NCBI RefSeq assembly: GCF_963667405.1
Contig: NZ_OY763408.1
Location: forward strand, 1,201,757 to 1,265,756
Source of the DNA: an uncultured Sphaerochaeta sp.
Lineage (GTDB): Bacteria; Spirochaetota; Spirochaetia; Sphaerochaetales; Sphaerochaetaceae
Direction: 5' to 3'
DNA: 64,000 bases
This document shows positions 52,537-61,504 of this stretch, in pieces. Position 1 is the first letter of the stretch. Every line of letters starts with the position of its first letter. The position numbers and the translations under genes are program-made. Below the pieces are notes generated by a model that was not told where the DNA came from, made no database searches, and was given only the letters and a program-made list of their open reading frames with translations.

Positions 52537-52843
52537 ATGAAGTACCTCGTTCGTGGGTTTGGTGTTCTGATGTTCCTGGCCGTCCTTTTGGGTATGACAG
52601 CCTGTGATGGGGAAACCCCGGGGGATGTGGATGTCAGTTTGCTTGCGGTGGTGGACACAACATCACGGAGCGCTCGAAGTGCAAGTGATGAAGCATCCAG
52701 GAATATTACTCCTTCATCATACAAGATTGCACTCACCTATTTTGCCTTGGAACGAGATGATGGCACTCTCATTCCATTAATCAATGAGACAGAACCGATT
52801 GTATATGATTTTAGTGGGCATGTTATTTCTCCACCACTACTTT
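52537..52843 (+). pseudogene. Lipoprotein gene, 5' part, interrupted by an IS3-type element
   Basis: The first part encodes a signal and lipobox (MTAC, Cys23) and about 80 residues (SASDEASRNITPSSYKIALTYFALERDDG). Removing the IS3-type element joins it in frame to 54480-55144, reading PPLLLGTKKIPTG, and gives a 323-residue lipoprotein of unknown function. As it stands the frame runs into the element and ends after 141 codons. The ribosome-binding site GGAGGTG and promoter are intact. Confidence 0.82.
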
Positions 52844-54475
52844 GGGGGTGCGGACAAAAAGTTGGACTTTTCTATGATACTAGACCAAGGCTCCTGCGAT
52901 ACTCAAGAGGGCTTCTCCCTCCCAAGGACATTTTGATTCGTTTCTCATTATACCAATAGATGTAATCATCAAGCAGAGCACAAAACTCTTCGATTGATAC
53001 CCCAAACCAGGAGCGGGAATAGAACATCTCATTCTTCAATCGGCCGAAAAAGCCTTCGCATGCCGAATTGTCGGGTGAGCAGCCTTTCTTCGACATTGAA
53101 CGAACCAACCCGGCATTATCCATTCTCTCAATCCAGCCGGGCCAACGGTAATGACTACCCCGATCGGTATGGACCAATGGGTGCTCATCATCTCCCAATG
53201 TCTCTACAGCCCTATCCAGCATTGAGTTCACCATCTCAGCATTGGGGCTCGTACCACGGGTCCAGGAGGTGACGTAGCCGTCAAAACAATCAACCACCGG
53301 AGAAAGATACACTTTGCCGGCGGGAATGCTGAACTCGGTGATATCGCTCAGCCATTTCTCATTGGGATTATCGGCATGGAAATCACGCTTGATGACGTTC
53401 TCGACCTCAGGGCTGAGCTCACCCTTGTATGAGCTGTACTTCTTTCTCTTCATGGAAGGAACGACAAGGTTTTCCTCATGCATAAGACGAAGAACTACCT
53501 TCTCTGAAATGGTGCTTCCATTGGATGTGATGACTGAATGCAGCCGGCGATAGCCGTAACACTGCCGGTTCTCAGAGAACACATTCCTCAAGTCTTTCCT
53601 GACAAGCTCATACTTATCTTTCTTCATGGCTTGGATCTGGTAGAAGTAACTGCTTTTCGCCATATGCAGGGAGGGTAGCAGCTGCCTTATGGTGTACCTG
53701 CCTGTAAGGGCATCGATAATCATGGCTTTCTCCCTGTTGGAGAGTGTATCGATACCGATGCCCTCATCTTTTTTTATTATTTCAGCCGCCTTTTCAAGAA
53801 TGTCCTTCTCCATTTGGAGCTTATGTACCTGTTTCTGCAGCCTGTCCCGTTCTTCTTTCAGCTCGTCGCATTCAGCCCTCAGCTGAATCTCCTGTTCTGA
53901 TGAAGCCTTCACGGATTCTTTTTGGGATTTCTTTCTCATCTCGGGGTTGCTTACCTCCCCAAGCAATTGCCGTTTCCAATGCCAGACCGTTCTCCGGGAC
54001 ACTCCGATCTCTGCTTGGATCTGTTTTGAAGTCTTTTCACCGGAAGCTACAGACACTACAGCGGCCATCTTTTGCTTGTCTGTGCATTTTACAACAGGCT
54101 GTTCCCTTTTCAAAGGTTGAAAATCGCAAGAAGTGTCTTGGCTGACCCATTTTCCAAGAAGTTGGCGGCAAGGATATCCGAGAGCCTTGACCGTACGGGC
54201 GAGTCCTCTCCCGTGCTCCTGGTAGTATTTGACAGCATCCGCTTTTTGCTCTGCTGTATATCCTGATTGCATTCGAGACTTCTTGTGCAGGTCTCCATTC
54301 TCAAGGTATTCCCGATACCATAGCGTAAGCATCCTGGTGGTGGGATACCCAAGTTCCCTTACGACAGCAGAAGCACTCTTGTCAAACTTTATGTAAAGTT
54401 CAACGGCTTTCTTCCTATCTTCGTATGAATACATTCTCTCCTCCTTATGGAGTCCAAGAAAATGTCTTCACCCCC
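52844..54475 (-). mobile_element. IS3-family insertion sequence, 1632 bp
   Basis: The imperfect inverted ends begin GGGGGTG (52844-52850) and end CACCCCC (54469-54475), sharing GACA and TTGGACT blocks further in. CTTT flanks both sides (52840-52843 and 54476-54479) as a 4-bp target duplication. One long transposase gene fills the element. It splits a lipoprotein gene, and the two halves rejoin in frame when one CTTT is removed, which fixes the borders. Confidence 0.9.
52872..54434 (-). CDS. IS3-family transposase, single fused reading frame
   Basis: The 520-residue protein starts with two or three helix-turn-helix domains (RKKAVELYIKFDKSASAV, QKADAVKYYQEHGRGLAR, KTSKQIQAEIGVSRRTVWHWK). A leucine-zipper-like coiled coil (about 190-235) and the integrase core follow, with Asp in WLSDITEF, Asp in HTDRGSHY and Glu in ACEGFFGRLKNE. 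Most IS3 elements make OrfAB by frameshifting; here both parts are one frame. All catalytic residues are intact. Confidence 0.92.
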   Translation of the reverse strand: MYSYEDRKKAVELYIKFDKSASAVVRELGYPTTRMLTLWYREYLENGDLHKKSRMQSGYTAEQKADAVKYYQEHGRGLARTVKALGYPCRQLLGKWVSQDTSCDFQPLKREQPVVKCTDKQKMAAVVSVASGEKTSKQIQAEIGVSRRTVWHWKRQLLGEVSNPEMRKKSQKESVKASSEQEIQLRAECDELKEERDRLQKQVHKLQMEKDILEKAAEIIKKDEGIGIDTLSNREKAMIIDALTGRYTIRQLLPSLHMAKSSYFYQIQAMKKDKYELVRKDLRNVFSENRQCYGYRRLHSVITSNGSTISEKVVLRLMHEENLVVPSMKRKKYSSYKGELSPEVENVIKRDFHADNPNEKWLSDITEFSIPAGKVYLSPVVDCFDGYVTSWTRGTSPNAEMVNSMLDRAVETLGDDEHPLVHTDRGSHYRWPGWIERMDNAGLVRSMSKKGCSPDNSACEGFFGRLKNEMFYSRSWFGVSIEEFCALLDDYIYWYNEKRIKMSLGGRSPLEYRRSLGLVS

Positions 54476-54479
54476 CTTT

Positions 54480-55144
54480 TGGGAACGAAGAAAATACCAA
54501 CTGGAACATATACTGGCTATGAAATGCGGTTTACCTATTTGGAAATGGATCTGATGGCATCGTTCAATGTTCCAACATGGTCCACTGATACTTCTCATGT
54601 ATTGGTGACAGGAACTCACGATGGAAGCGGGAATATTGTTCATCAAAACGCAACATTGCGGCAGTATTTCAATGCATCTGGAAAATTTCATAAGCGGGAT
54701 ATGGTAGTTGATATTGGTACGACCGATTCGGAATGGGCATGGATGCGAAGGGAATTGGAAGATTCTGATGGGAATAGGAAATTTTTCCTTACGACAGAAA
54801 CCCATCCTGCAGTTGGCTGCATCGATTTATTTGATGACGTGGCATTTTGGGGTAGTTCTGACAAGTATGATGATCCTGATGTGAAAATAACCATTCGTAG
54901 CGGAGAAACTACAGGGGGGTTGGATGCAACAATGGATGTGCTCACCATCTCAGCAACTGCAAGCATCCTACTGACAGTCAAAATAGCGGATTCTTTCAAT
55001 TTCTATGAAAATTTGCTTGATACTACCTACGGACAAAACCAAGATCTTGATTTCGGTCCTACTACCGGGGGCGTTTCAACTACATATTATGGCGACAAAG
55101 GCTTCCATCCCAAGATGCCGGTTTTCCACCTCAAGAAACGTTGA
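54480..55144 (+). pseudogene. Lipoprotein gene, 3' part
   Basis: This is the continuation of the lipoprotein broken at 52843, from LGTKKIPTGTYTGYEMRF to PVFHLKKR. It is beta-rich with many Thr, Ser and Asp, for example MEL-type strands and DSFNFYENLLDTTYGQNQDLD. No family is recognised. Without the start and lipobox it is probably not made. Confidence 0.78.
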
Positions 55145-55261
55145 CGGCATCAGAAAAATTCTGGTGTTGCAGGGCTCATTTCATGCTACTGTGGAAAAAA
55201 CAGGATCGTGGGTGTGTTGCATGAAGTGACCTGATCGCGGTTCTTTGATGAGGGAGGACGC

Positions 55262-56830
55262 ATGGAATCCAAACACTATGATGTGGTGGTGGTTGGTGGG
55301 GGAGTGGCCGGTCTTACTGCTGCGGCCTATTGTGCCCGTTCAGGCCTTTCTGTGTTGCTTTGCGAAAAACAGGAGCGCATGGGAGGGCTGGTGAACTCCT
55401 TCGAGCGTGATGGGTTTGTCTACGACCAGGGAATACGCGCGATCGAGAACTCCGGCATCATCTTCCCCATGCTCAAGCAATTGGGTATTGAAATACCCTT
55501 TGTACGCAGCCCGGTAACACTGCAGATCTGTGACGAACGACTGCTGATAGAGGACATCCACAGTTTGGATGGATATCAGGAGATGCTCTGTCGTCTCTAT
55601 CCCGAGAGCAAAGCTGACATAGCCTCCATCATGACAGAGATCCACAAGATAACCGATGCCATGCAGGTATTGTATGGCGTGGACAACCCGCTGTTCCTGG
55701 AAAACTTCAAAGATCTTCGCTATGTTCTGTCAACATTGGTTCCTTTCCTGTTCAAGTCCATGCAAACCATGGGCAAGATCAAGAAGCTGCAGATGCCGGT
55801 CACTGAATTCCTTTCCCAGCTCACCAAGAACCAGGCCTTGATCGACATCATCGCCCAGCACTTCTTTGCCGACACCCCGACCTTCTTTGCCCTCAGTTAT
55901 TTCGGGCTCTACCTGGAGTACCAATACCCCTTGGGGGGAACCGGAGCCTTGGTGCAGGCCATGGAACAGTATCTGAAGGAGAAAGGTGTTGTTCTGCTAC
56001 CCGCATATTCGGTCACATCGGTTGATGCAGAAAACCGACTTGTCAATGAGGAGTTCTCCTACACGCATCTCATTTGGGCTGCCGACCTGAAGAGTCTCTA
56101 TCGCTCGCTGAAAAAAGCGCTGCCTGGGCGGCAAGCCGAGATGGAAGCACAAGTAGGGGGTGACTCCATCTTCTCGTTCTATGTTGCCTGCTCCCTTCCC
56201 CCTTCATACTTTGCCCAGAAATCAAGCCCACACCTCTTCTATACCCCCACCAAGGCAGGGCTTGGGTGTGTTCCCACAGCAGCACTCGATCCTGCATGCG
56301 ATGAGAGAACGGCGATTGAGCAGTATCTCATCTCGTATCTGGAGAATACCACTTTCGAGATCTCCCTTCCTGTCCTGCGTGATCCCGCTCTCGCACCAAA
56401 GGGTTGCAGTGCCCTGCTTGTCAGCTGCCTGTTCAGTTATGAGCTGACCCGGCGCATCGAAAACCTGGGATGGTACGAAGAAGCGAAGAGCCTGTGTGAA
56501 CAGACCATCCTCAGGGTGTTGTCCGAACACTTGTATCCTGAACTTCCGGCACACGTCTTGGAAAGCTTCAGTTCCACACCCACCACCTTGGAACGGCTTA
56601 CCGCAAACAGTGAGGGAGCCATTACCGGTTGGGCCTTTACCGGTGGTACTATTCCGGTAGTCCACACCATGCAGGAGATCACCAAATCGGTACGCACGGA
56701 GTTCGCCACCATCAGCCAGGCTGGTCAGTGGTCATTCAGTCCTTCCGGCCTGCCCATATCCGTGATGACGGGAAAACTTGCCAGTGACCGGGCCATCAAG
56801 GCAGCAAGACGTGAGTCCGTCCATGGATAA
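55262..56830 (+). CDS. FAD-dependent oxidoreductase, phytoene desaturase (CrtI)-like
   Basis: The 522-residue protein begins with a dinucleotide-binding motif (VVVVGGGVAGLTAAAYCARSG at about 8-28, then Glu in LLCEKQERMGG). It continues with CrtI-type landmarks: DQGIRAIENSG, ALSYFGLYLEYQYPLGGTGALVQAM, and a C-terminal FAD motif (GWAFTGGTIPVVHTM). Members desaturate or isomerise polyprenyls and related lipids, including carotenoids and retinol. No carotenoid genes are visible nearby, so the substrate is unknown. AGGGAGGACGC is the ribosome-binding site. It overlaps the next gene by 5 bases. Confidence 0.82.
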   Translation: MESKHYDVVVVGGGVAGLTAAAYCARSGLSVLLCEKQERMGGLVNSFERDGFVYDQGIRAIENSGIIFPMLKQLGIEIPFVRSPVTLQICDERLLIEDIHSLDGYQEMLCRLYPESKADIASIMTEIHKITDAMQVLYGVDNPLFLENFKDLRYVLSTLVPFLFKSMQTMGKIKKLQMPVTEFLSQLTKNQALIDIIAQHFFADTPTFFALSYFGLYLEYQYPLGGTGALVQAMEQYLKEKGVVLLPAYSVTSVDAENRLVNEEFSYTHLIWAADLKSLYRSLKKALPGRQAEMEAQVGGDSIFSFYVACSLPPSYFAQKSSPHLFYTPTKAGLGCVPTAALDPACDERTAIEQYLISYLENTTFEISLPVLRDPALAPKGCSALLVSCLFSYELTRRIENLGWYEEAKSLCEQTILRVLSEHLYPELPAHVLESFSSTPTTLERLTANSEGAITGWAFTGGTIPVVHTMQEITKSVRTEFATISQAGQWSFSPSGLPISVMTGKLASDRAIKAARRESVHG

Positions 56831-57200
56831 GCAAAAGGGTATTGCGTTTTGCGGCCTTGCCTGCTGTCTTTGCGAGGAGAAACCTTCCTGCAAAGGGTGT
56901 CGCCAGGGAGATTGCCCAGACGCGCTAGGGTGCAAGGCTTACCAGTGTGCCGTGGAAAAGGGGCATGCTGGATGCTGGGAGTGTACGGAGTTTCCCTGTG
57001 ACTTCACTCTCTTTTCGTCCCTACGAATCCGGACGTTTGCATCCTATGTCGCCCGGTACGGACAGGACGCCTTGCTTGCGGCCTTGCATGCGGGTGAGCA
57101 AAACGGTTTGCACTATCACTATCAGGGAAAACTGGTCGGAGACTATGACAAAGTACAGGATGAAGTGGAGTTATTCGCCCTACTGGACTCTCTCAAATGA
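56826..57200 (+). CDS. DUF3795-like cysteine-rich protein
   Basis: From the ATG at 56826 (MDKQKGIAFCGLACCLC) there are 124 residues; a longer frame exists but starts inside the upstream gene. The Cys pattern CGLACCLC, CKGC, CPD, CKAYQC and CWEC is typical of DUF3795-type zinc or metal-binding proteins. Function is unknown. It overlaps the oxidoreductase gene and precedes the photolyase by 24 bases, so all three form an operon. Confidence 0.72.
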   Translation, partial: DKQKGIAFCGLACCLCEEKPSCKGCRQGDCPDALGCKAYQCAVEKGHAGCWECTEFPCDFTLFSSLRIRTFASYVARYGQDALLAALHAGEQNGLHYHYQGKLVGDYDKVQDEVELFALLDSLK

Positions 57201-57224
57201 GCGTTTCCATGGTATGCTGAATCC

Positions 57225-58589
57225 ATGATAGATGCACAAAGGATCCAACTGCTCAATGATAAGCAGCTCGATGGTACGGCCCGATATCTGGTGTATTGGA
57301 TGCAGGCTTCCCAACGAGTGAAACAGAATGATGCGCTGGCATATGCTGTTGAGCTGGCAAATTCTCTGAATATGCCCTTGCTCGTCTATTTCGGCCTTGC
57401 CGCTGCTTTCAATGAAGCCAGTGTACGTCACTACCGTTTCTTGGCAGAAGGACTTTCAGAAGTACAACAAGAGCTGAAGAGGCGATCGATCAGGATGGTG
57501 ATCCACCAGGCAGGGGTCGTGGAAGGGCTGGAAAAACTCATCCCATTTGCCGGCGGTGTCGTGGTCGACCGCGGGTACACCAGAGCAGAGCGACAGTGGA
57601 GGAAGACAGCAGCCGAATTGCTTCCAGTCTCCCTGATCCAGGTGGAGTCGAATGTGGTGGTTCCCCTGGAAGCTGTCAGCACCAAAGAAGAGTATTCGGC
57701 AGCAACGCTGAGACGAAAGATCGAGCCCATGATCTCCTATTTCGCCCAGGAAGTGGAACCGGAGGAGGTTAAGATCTCCTCGCTCTCCGTCGTTGTTCCG
57801 TTTTCCAGTGCAGATCTTTCTGACCTACCTGCTTTGTTCAACATCCTGGGGGTGAAGGACAGGGGAGGAAAAGCGCTCCAGCTTCGGGGAGGGGAGAAGG
57901 AAGCCCAACGCAAACTTTCCACCTTTCTTGAAACACGTCTGGATGGGTATGCGCAGAAGCGCAGCGATCCCTCCCTGGACTGGTCATCCGGCTTGAGTCC
58001 CTACCTGCATTTCGGGCAGATCAGCCCGGTCGATATCTACCTGAGGACACGCAGCTTCGACCTGCCGGATGTCCCGGTCTTTCTCGAGGAACTGATCGTC
58101 AGGCGTGAGCTTGCCATGAACTATGTGTTTTTCAACCCGTTGTATGACCAGTATGAAGGCCTTCCATCCTGGGCATTGAAAACACTTTCCCTGCATGAGG
58201 CAGACAAAAGGCAGTACCGCTATACCTACCCACAGTTGGAAGCTGCGCAGACGCACGACCCCTACTGGAATGCCGCTCAGAAGGAGATGGTGGAATTCGG
58301 CACCATGCACAACTACCTGCGCATGTATTGGGGGAAAAAAATCCTGGAGTGGAGCCCAACCCCAAAAGAAGCCTTTGTCACTGCGCTTTCGCTGAACAAC
58401 CGGTATCAGATGGATGGACGCGACCCCAATGGGTATGCGGGGGTTGCCTGGTGCTTTGGCAAGCACGACAGGCCGTGGACGGAACGGGCCATCTTCGGCA
58501 ATGTCCGTTATATGAACGACAAGGGATTGGAACGCAAGTTCAACATCAAGGCATATGTGAAACGGATAGAAGAGCAACTGTCCACTTAG
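57225..58589 (+). CDS. phr: Class II deoxyribodipyrimidine photolyase
   Basis: The 454-residue protein has the class II photolyase layout: an N-terminal alpha/beta domain (YLVYWMQASQRVKQNDALAYAVELAN), and a helical FAD domain with LSPYLHFGQISP, FLEELIVRRELAMNYVFFNPLYD and DGRDPNGYAGVAWCFGKHDRPW near the C-terminus. Such enzymes repair UV-made cyclobutane pyrimidine dimers in blue light. The stop codon overlaps the stop of the convergent dnaE-like gene. DNA-repair genes thus lie on both strands here. Confidence 0.92.
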   Translation: MIDAQRIQLLNDKQLDGTARYLVYWMQASQRVKQNDALAYAVELANSLNMPLLVYFGLAAAFNEASVRHYRFLAEGLSEVQQELKRRSIRMVIHQAGVVEGLEKLIPFAGGVVVDRGYTRAERQWRKTAAELLPVSLIQVESNVVVPLEAVSTKEEYSAATLRRKIEPMISYFAQEVEPEEVKISSLSVVVPFSSADLSDLPALFNILGVKDRGGKALQLRGGEKEAQRKLSTFLETRLDGYAQKRSDPSLDWSSGLSPYLHFGQISPVDIYLRTRSFDLPDVPVFLEELIVRRELAMNYVFFNPLYDQYEGLPSWALKTLSLHEADKRQYRYTYPQLEAAQTHDPYWNAAQKEMVEFGTMHNYLRMYWGKKILEWSPTPKEAFVTALSLNNRYQMDGRDPNGYAGVAWCFGKHDRPWTERAIFGNVRYMNDKGLERKFNIKAYVKRIEEQLST

Positions 58590-61504
58590 TTTCCCAGTTT
58601 CTTCAGGTGCTCGATCTCCACGATCAAGGCACCCTCATCGTTCTTCACCAGCCCAAGCACCACCAAGGGCCACTGGGTGCTGAGCAGATGATGATACTTG
58701 GCGAAGAGCTGGGGGAAGAGCACCGTCTCATACAACGCAGTCTCATCCTCAAAGGAAACGAAGCTCATGTTCTCTCCTCCCTTGGTGAGCACTTGCTTCT
58801 GCGTAATCTGATACCCGATGAGGGTGATGTAGCGATTCTCATAGGAAGCGAGGTCGCAGGCTTTGACCCGTTTCAGTCGGGAAAGGTGGTGTGAGAACAG
58901 CAGCAAGGGATGATGGTCGCGCAAGAAGGAGAGGGCCGAGAACTCACGGTGCAACTCTTCCTCACTGCTTTTTCTCCTGCATGCAAGGTTCCGGGTGGGA
59001 AAAGTCCGTACCGTCTTGGCGAAAAGATCGGGTTGCAACGCTTCTGAGCGGGGTTTTGCACACGTCAGCAGCAGCCTCAGTTGCTCACTGCGGGCGAGGG
59101 AAGGATTGAGTGAGTCAAGAGCACCGGCACTGACCAGTGCCACCCAGTCCTCACGGCAAAGACCCAGTCGGGATGCAGCTTCCTCCAGCGAGACGAACGG
59201 GCCTCCCTGCTTTCGTTCCTGCATGATGCGCTGCATTGCCTCACCTTTGAGATTGGCGATGGCCATGAACCCCACGAAGAGGGTGTTCCGGTGTGCATGG
59301 TAGGTGATGCGGCTGGTATTGATGTCAGGACCAGCTATCGTGATGCCCATTCTTCTTGCCTCACTGATATAGGCTTGGGCGCGGTAGTAGCCCCCTTGGT
59401 TGCTCAGTACAGCCGCCATGAAATACGGGCCGTGGTGGACCCTGAGGTAGGCACTCTGGAACGAGACCATTGCGTAGGAGGCCGAATGGGGTTTGCAGAA
59501 GGAGTATCCGTCGAAGCTGAGCATCATCTTCCAGATTGCTTCGATGACAGGCTCTTGTATTTCGTTCTTTCTGCAGCCTGAGAAGAACTGGTCTTGGTAG
59601 AGGCGAAGCTTCTGTCCGTTCGCTTTCTTTGCTATGACCTTGCGCAGGCGGTCTGCCTCTGCTTCACTGAACCCGGCAAGGGCTACCGCTGTCTTGGAGA
59701 CATCCTCCTGATAACAAAGAATCCCATAGGTTTCATCAAGGATGGCCGCAAGGCGTGGATGCAGCGGCTCCCAGCTTTTTCCCTTCAACCGCTGGACATA
59801 CTCATTGATGAATGCATTGGCAGCAGGGCGAATGATGGAGGAGTGGATGACGATGTGCTCGAAATCCCCCCTGCCTGTCTTCTTCTGCAACTGGCGCATG
59901 GCAGGCGATTCGATGTAGAACACTCCCATCGAATCCCCCCGGGCAAGGGCCTCTATGGTGGGTTTGTCCTGGATGGGATTCCAGGTGCGTTCATCGATGA
60001 AGATGCCGTCTTCCTTGAGATTTGCCAGAGAGTCCCGAATGACGGCAAGGGAACGGTTTCCCAAGAGGTCGATCTTTACGAATCCTGCGGCTTCGGTCCC
60101 TTCCTTTTCCCAGCTGAGCAGGGGGTACTGGTTGGCCGATCGGCAGATGGGGGCATAGCAGGTAACCGGCTTGGGCGTAATGACCAAGCCGCCGCAATGC
60201 ATCGAAAGCTCTTTGGGAAGTCCTTCGAGCGAGCTTGCAACCCTGCAGATGACCGACCAGAGCGGATCGGTGAGGGAGGAGAGCCCGCTGACAAAGAGCT
60301 GTCTTTCCGCAGCGGTGATCTGGCTGTCACTCAAGCCGTAGCAACGTGCAGTCTCCCTCAGTGCGGAACGGAAGCGGAAGGTATTGTGGTTGGCCACCCG
60401 TGCGCAGTGCTCCGACCCGAATCGTTGCAGGACCGCCTCGAAAACCCCATCACGCTCATCCCAGGCAAAATCGACATCGATGTCCGGTGGGTCGGTCCGC
60501 TCAAGGGAGAGAAAACGCTCAAAGTAGAGATGGTGGGCTATGGGGTCTACATTGGTGATGAAGAGGCTGTAGGAGACGATGGAAGCTGCGCCCGATCCTC
60601 TGCCGCAGGTCCTGCTGCTCATCTTGACGATGTCGTGCATAACCAGAAAGTAGGGAGCAAAGCCCTTCTTGTCGATGATGGAAAGCTCATAGTCGATGCG
60701 TTCAAAGATGGCATCGTTGATCTCCCCATAGCGGACTTCAGCTCCTTCGAGAACCCGCATGCGCAGCTCCATTTCGGCGCTGACGCCTTCGTCCAGTGCA
60801 TAGGTCGGGAAGATCAGCTTGGGGGAGAATGGGTCATAGGCAAGCAAGGAGTCTGCATGCACCACCGCCTCAGGCCAACTCGAGAAGGCTTCTTCCCAAG
60901 CCTTTTGTGTCAGCAGGTACTTGGGTGCTTCCACCGTATCTCCCTCCTGCAGCGAGCCGAGCGTTTTGTGCAGTGCGATAGCACACAGGATTCTGTGGTT
61001 CTCCTCGTCCTGTTTCTCCAGAAAGAGTGCATCATCCACGGCAAGCAGGGGCAGGCCAAGCTGTGATGCCCCCCTGATTGCCTTCAGGCAGGTGGGGGTA
61101 ACCTCTGCATACACGTTGGTGTGGTGGGCCAATGCTTGCAGGAACGGGTGATGCGTGGTGGCAAGGGCCAAGCCGCCACTCTCCTGTTGCAGTGCCTGCA
61201 GATAGGAAAACGCAGGATCCTGCTCGCGCAATGAGAGCAACAGGCAGAGCCGCTCATAGCCTTGCTGGTCCTGGACGAAGGCGTGGATGATCTGGTCTTG
61301 CTCGGTCAGTGCAGCAGCACAGATCAGTGCAATTCCTGCACTTTGTGCCTGTTCCCTGCAGGCAGGATAGCCGTAGAGGTTGTCCCTGTCGGTGATGGCG
61401 ACTTTTGTCACGCCTTCCTTCTTGAGACGTGCAAACAGGCGTTCAATTCCCACCGGTCCCCAGAGCAGGGAGTAGGCAGTGTACAGTCCGAGTCTAGTGT
61501 GCAT
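58586..61504 (-). CDS. dnaE2: DNA polymerase III alpha-like, error-prone type (DnaE2/ImuC-like)
   Basis: From the ATG at 61504 (MHTRLGLYTAYSLLWG) the protein has 972 residues, shorter than replicative DnaE (about 1160). The catalytic site is intact: Asp341 and Asp343 in PPDIDVDF and Asp479 in VKIDLLGNRS. The N-terminal PHP domain is degenerate: expected metal His residues are replaced by Arg4 and Tyr8, and TDRDN stands for TDHGN, so no proofreading is predicted. A clamp-binding-like QPDLF lies at 824-828, and an OB-fold part follows. The start overlaps the end of the ImuB-like gene by 11 bases, so the two are coupled, as in ImuB-ImuC mutasomes. Confidence 0.87.
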   Translation of the reverse strand: MHTRLGLYTAYSLLWGPVGIERLFARLKKEGVTKVAITDRDNLYGYPACREQAQSAGIALICAAALTEQDQIIHAFVQDQQGYERLCLLLSLREQDPAFSYLQALQQESGGLALATTHHPFLQALAHHTNVYAEVTPTCLKAIRGASQLGLPLLAVDDALFLEKQDEENHRILCAIALHKTLGSLQEGDTVEAPKYLLTQKAWEEAFSSWPEAVVHADSLLAYDPFSPKLIFPTYALDEGVSAEMELRMRVLEGAEVRYGEINDAIFERIDYELSIIDKKGFAPYFLVMHDIVKMSSRTCGRGSGAASIVSYSLFITNVDPIAHHLYFERFLSLERTDPPDIDVDFAWDERDGVFEAVLQRFGSEHCARVANHNTFRFRSALRETARCYGLSDSQITAAERQLFVSGLSSLTDPLWSVICRVASSLEGLPKELSMHCGGLVITPKPVTCYAPICRSANQYPLLSWEKEGTEAAGFVKIDLLGNRSLAVIRDSLANLKEDGIFIDERTWNPIQDKPTIEALARGDSMGVFYIESPAMRQLQKKTGRGDFEHIVIHSSIIRPAANAFINEYVQRLKGKSWEPLHPRLAAILDETYGILCYQEDVSKTAVALAGFSEAEADRLRKVIAKKANGQKLRLYQDQFFSGCRKNEIQEPVIEAIWKMMLSFDGYSFCKPHSASYAMVSFQSAYLRVHHGPYFMAAVLSNQGGYYRAQAYISEARRMGITIAGPDINTSRITYHAHRNTLFVGFMAIANLKGEAMQRIMQERKQGGPFVSLEEAASRLGLCREDWVALVSAGALDSLNPSLARSEQLRLLLTCAKPRSEALQPDLFAKTVRTFPTRNLACRRKSSEEELHREFSALSFLRDHHPLLLFSHHLSRLKRVKACDLASYENRYITLIGYQITQKQVLTKGGENMSFVSFEDETALYETVLFPQLFAKYHHLLSTQWPLVVLGLVKNDEGALIVEIEHLKKLGN

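Noticed and set aside
59594..61066. 490-codon plus-strand frame opposite dnaE2
   Set aside because: Antisense to an intact catalytic polymerase; no recognisable motifs.
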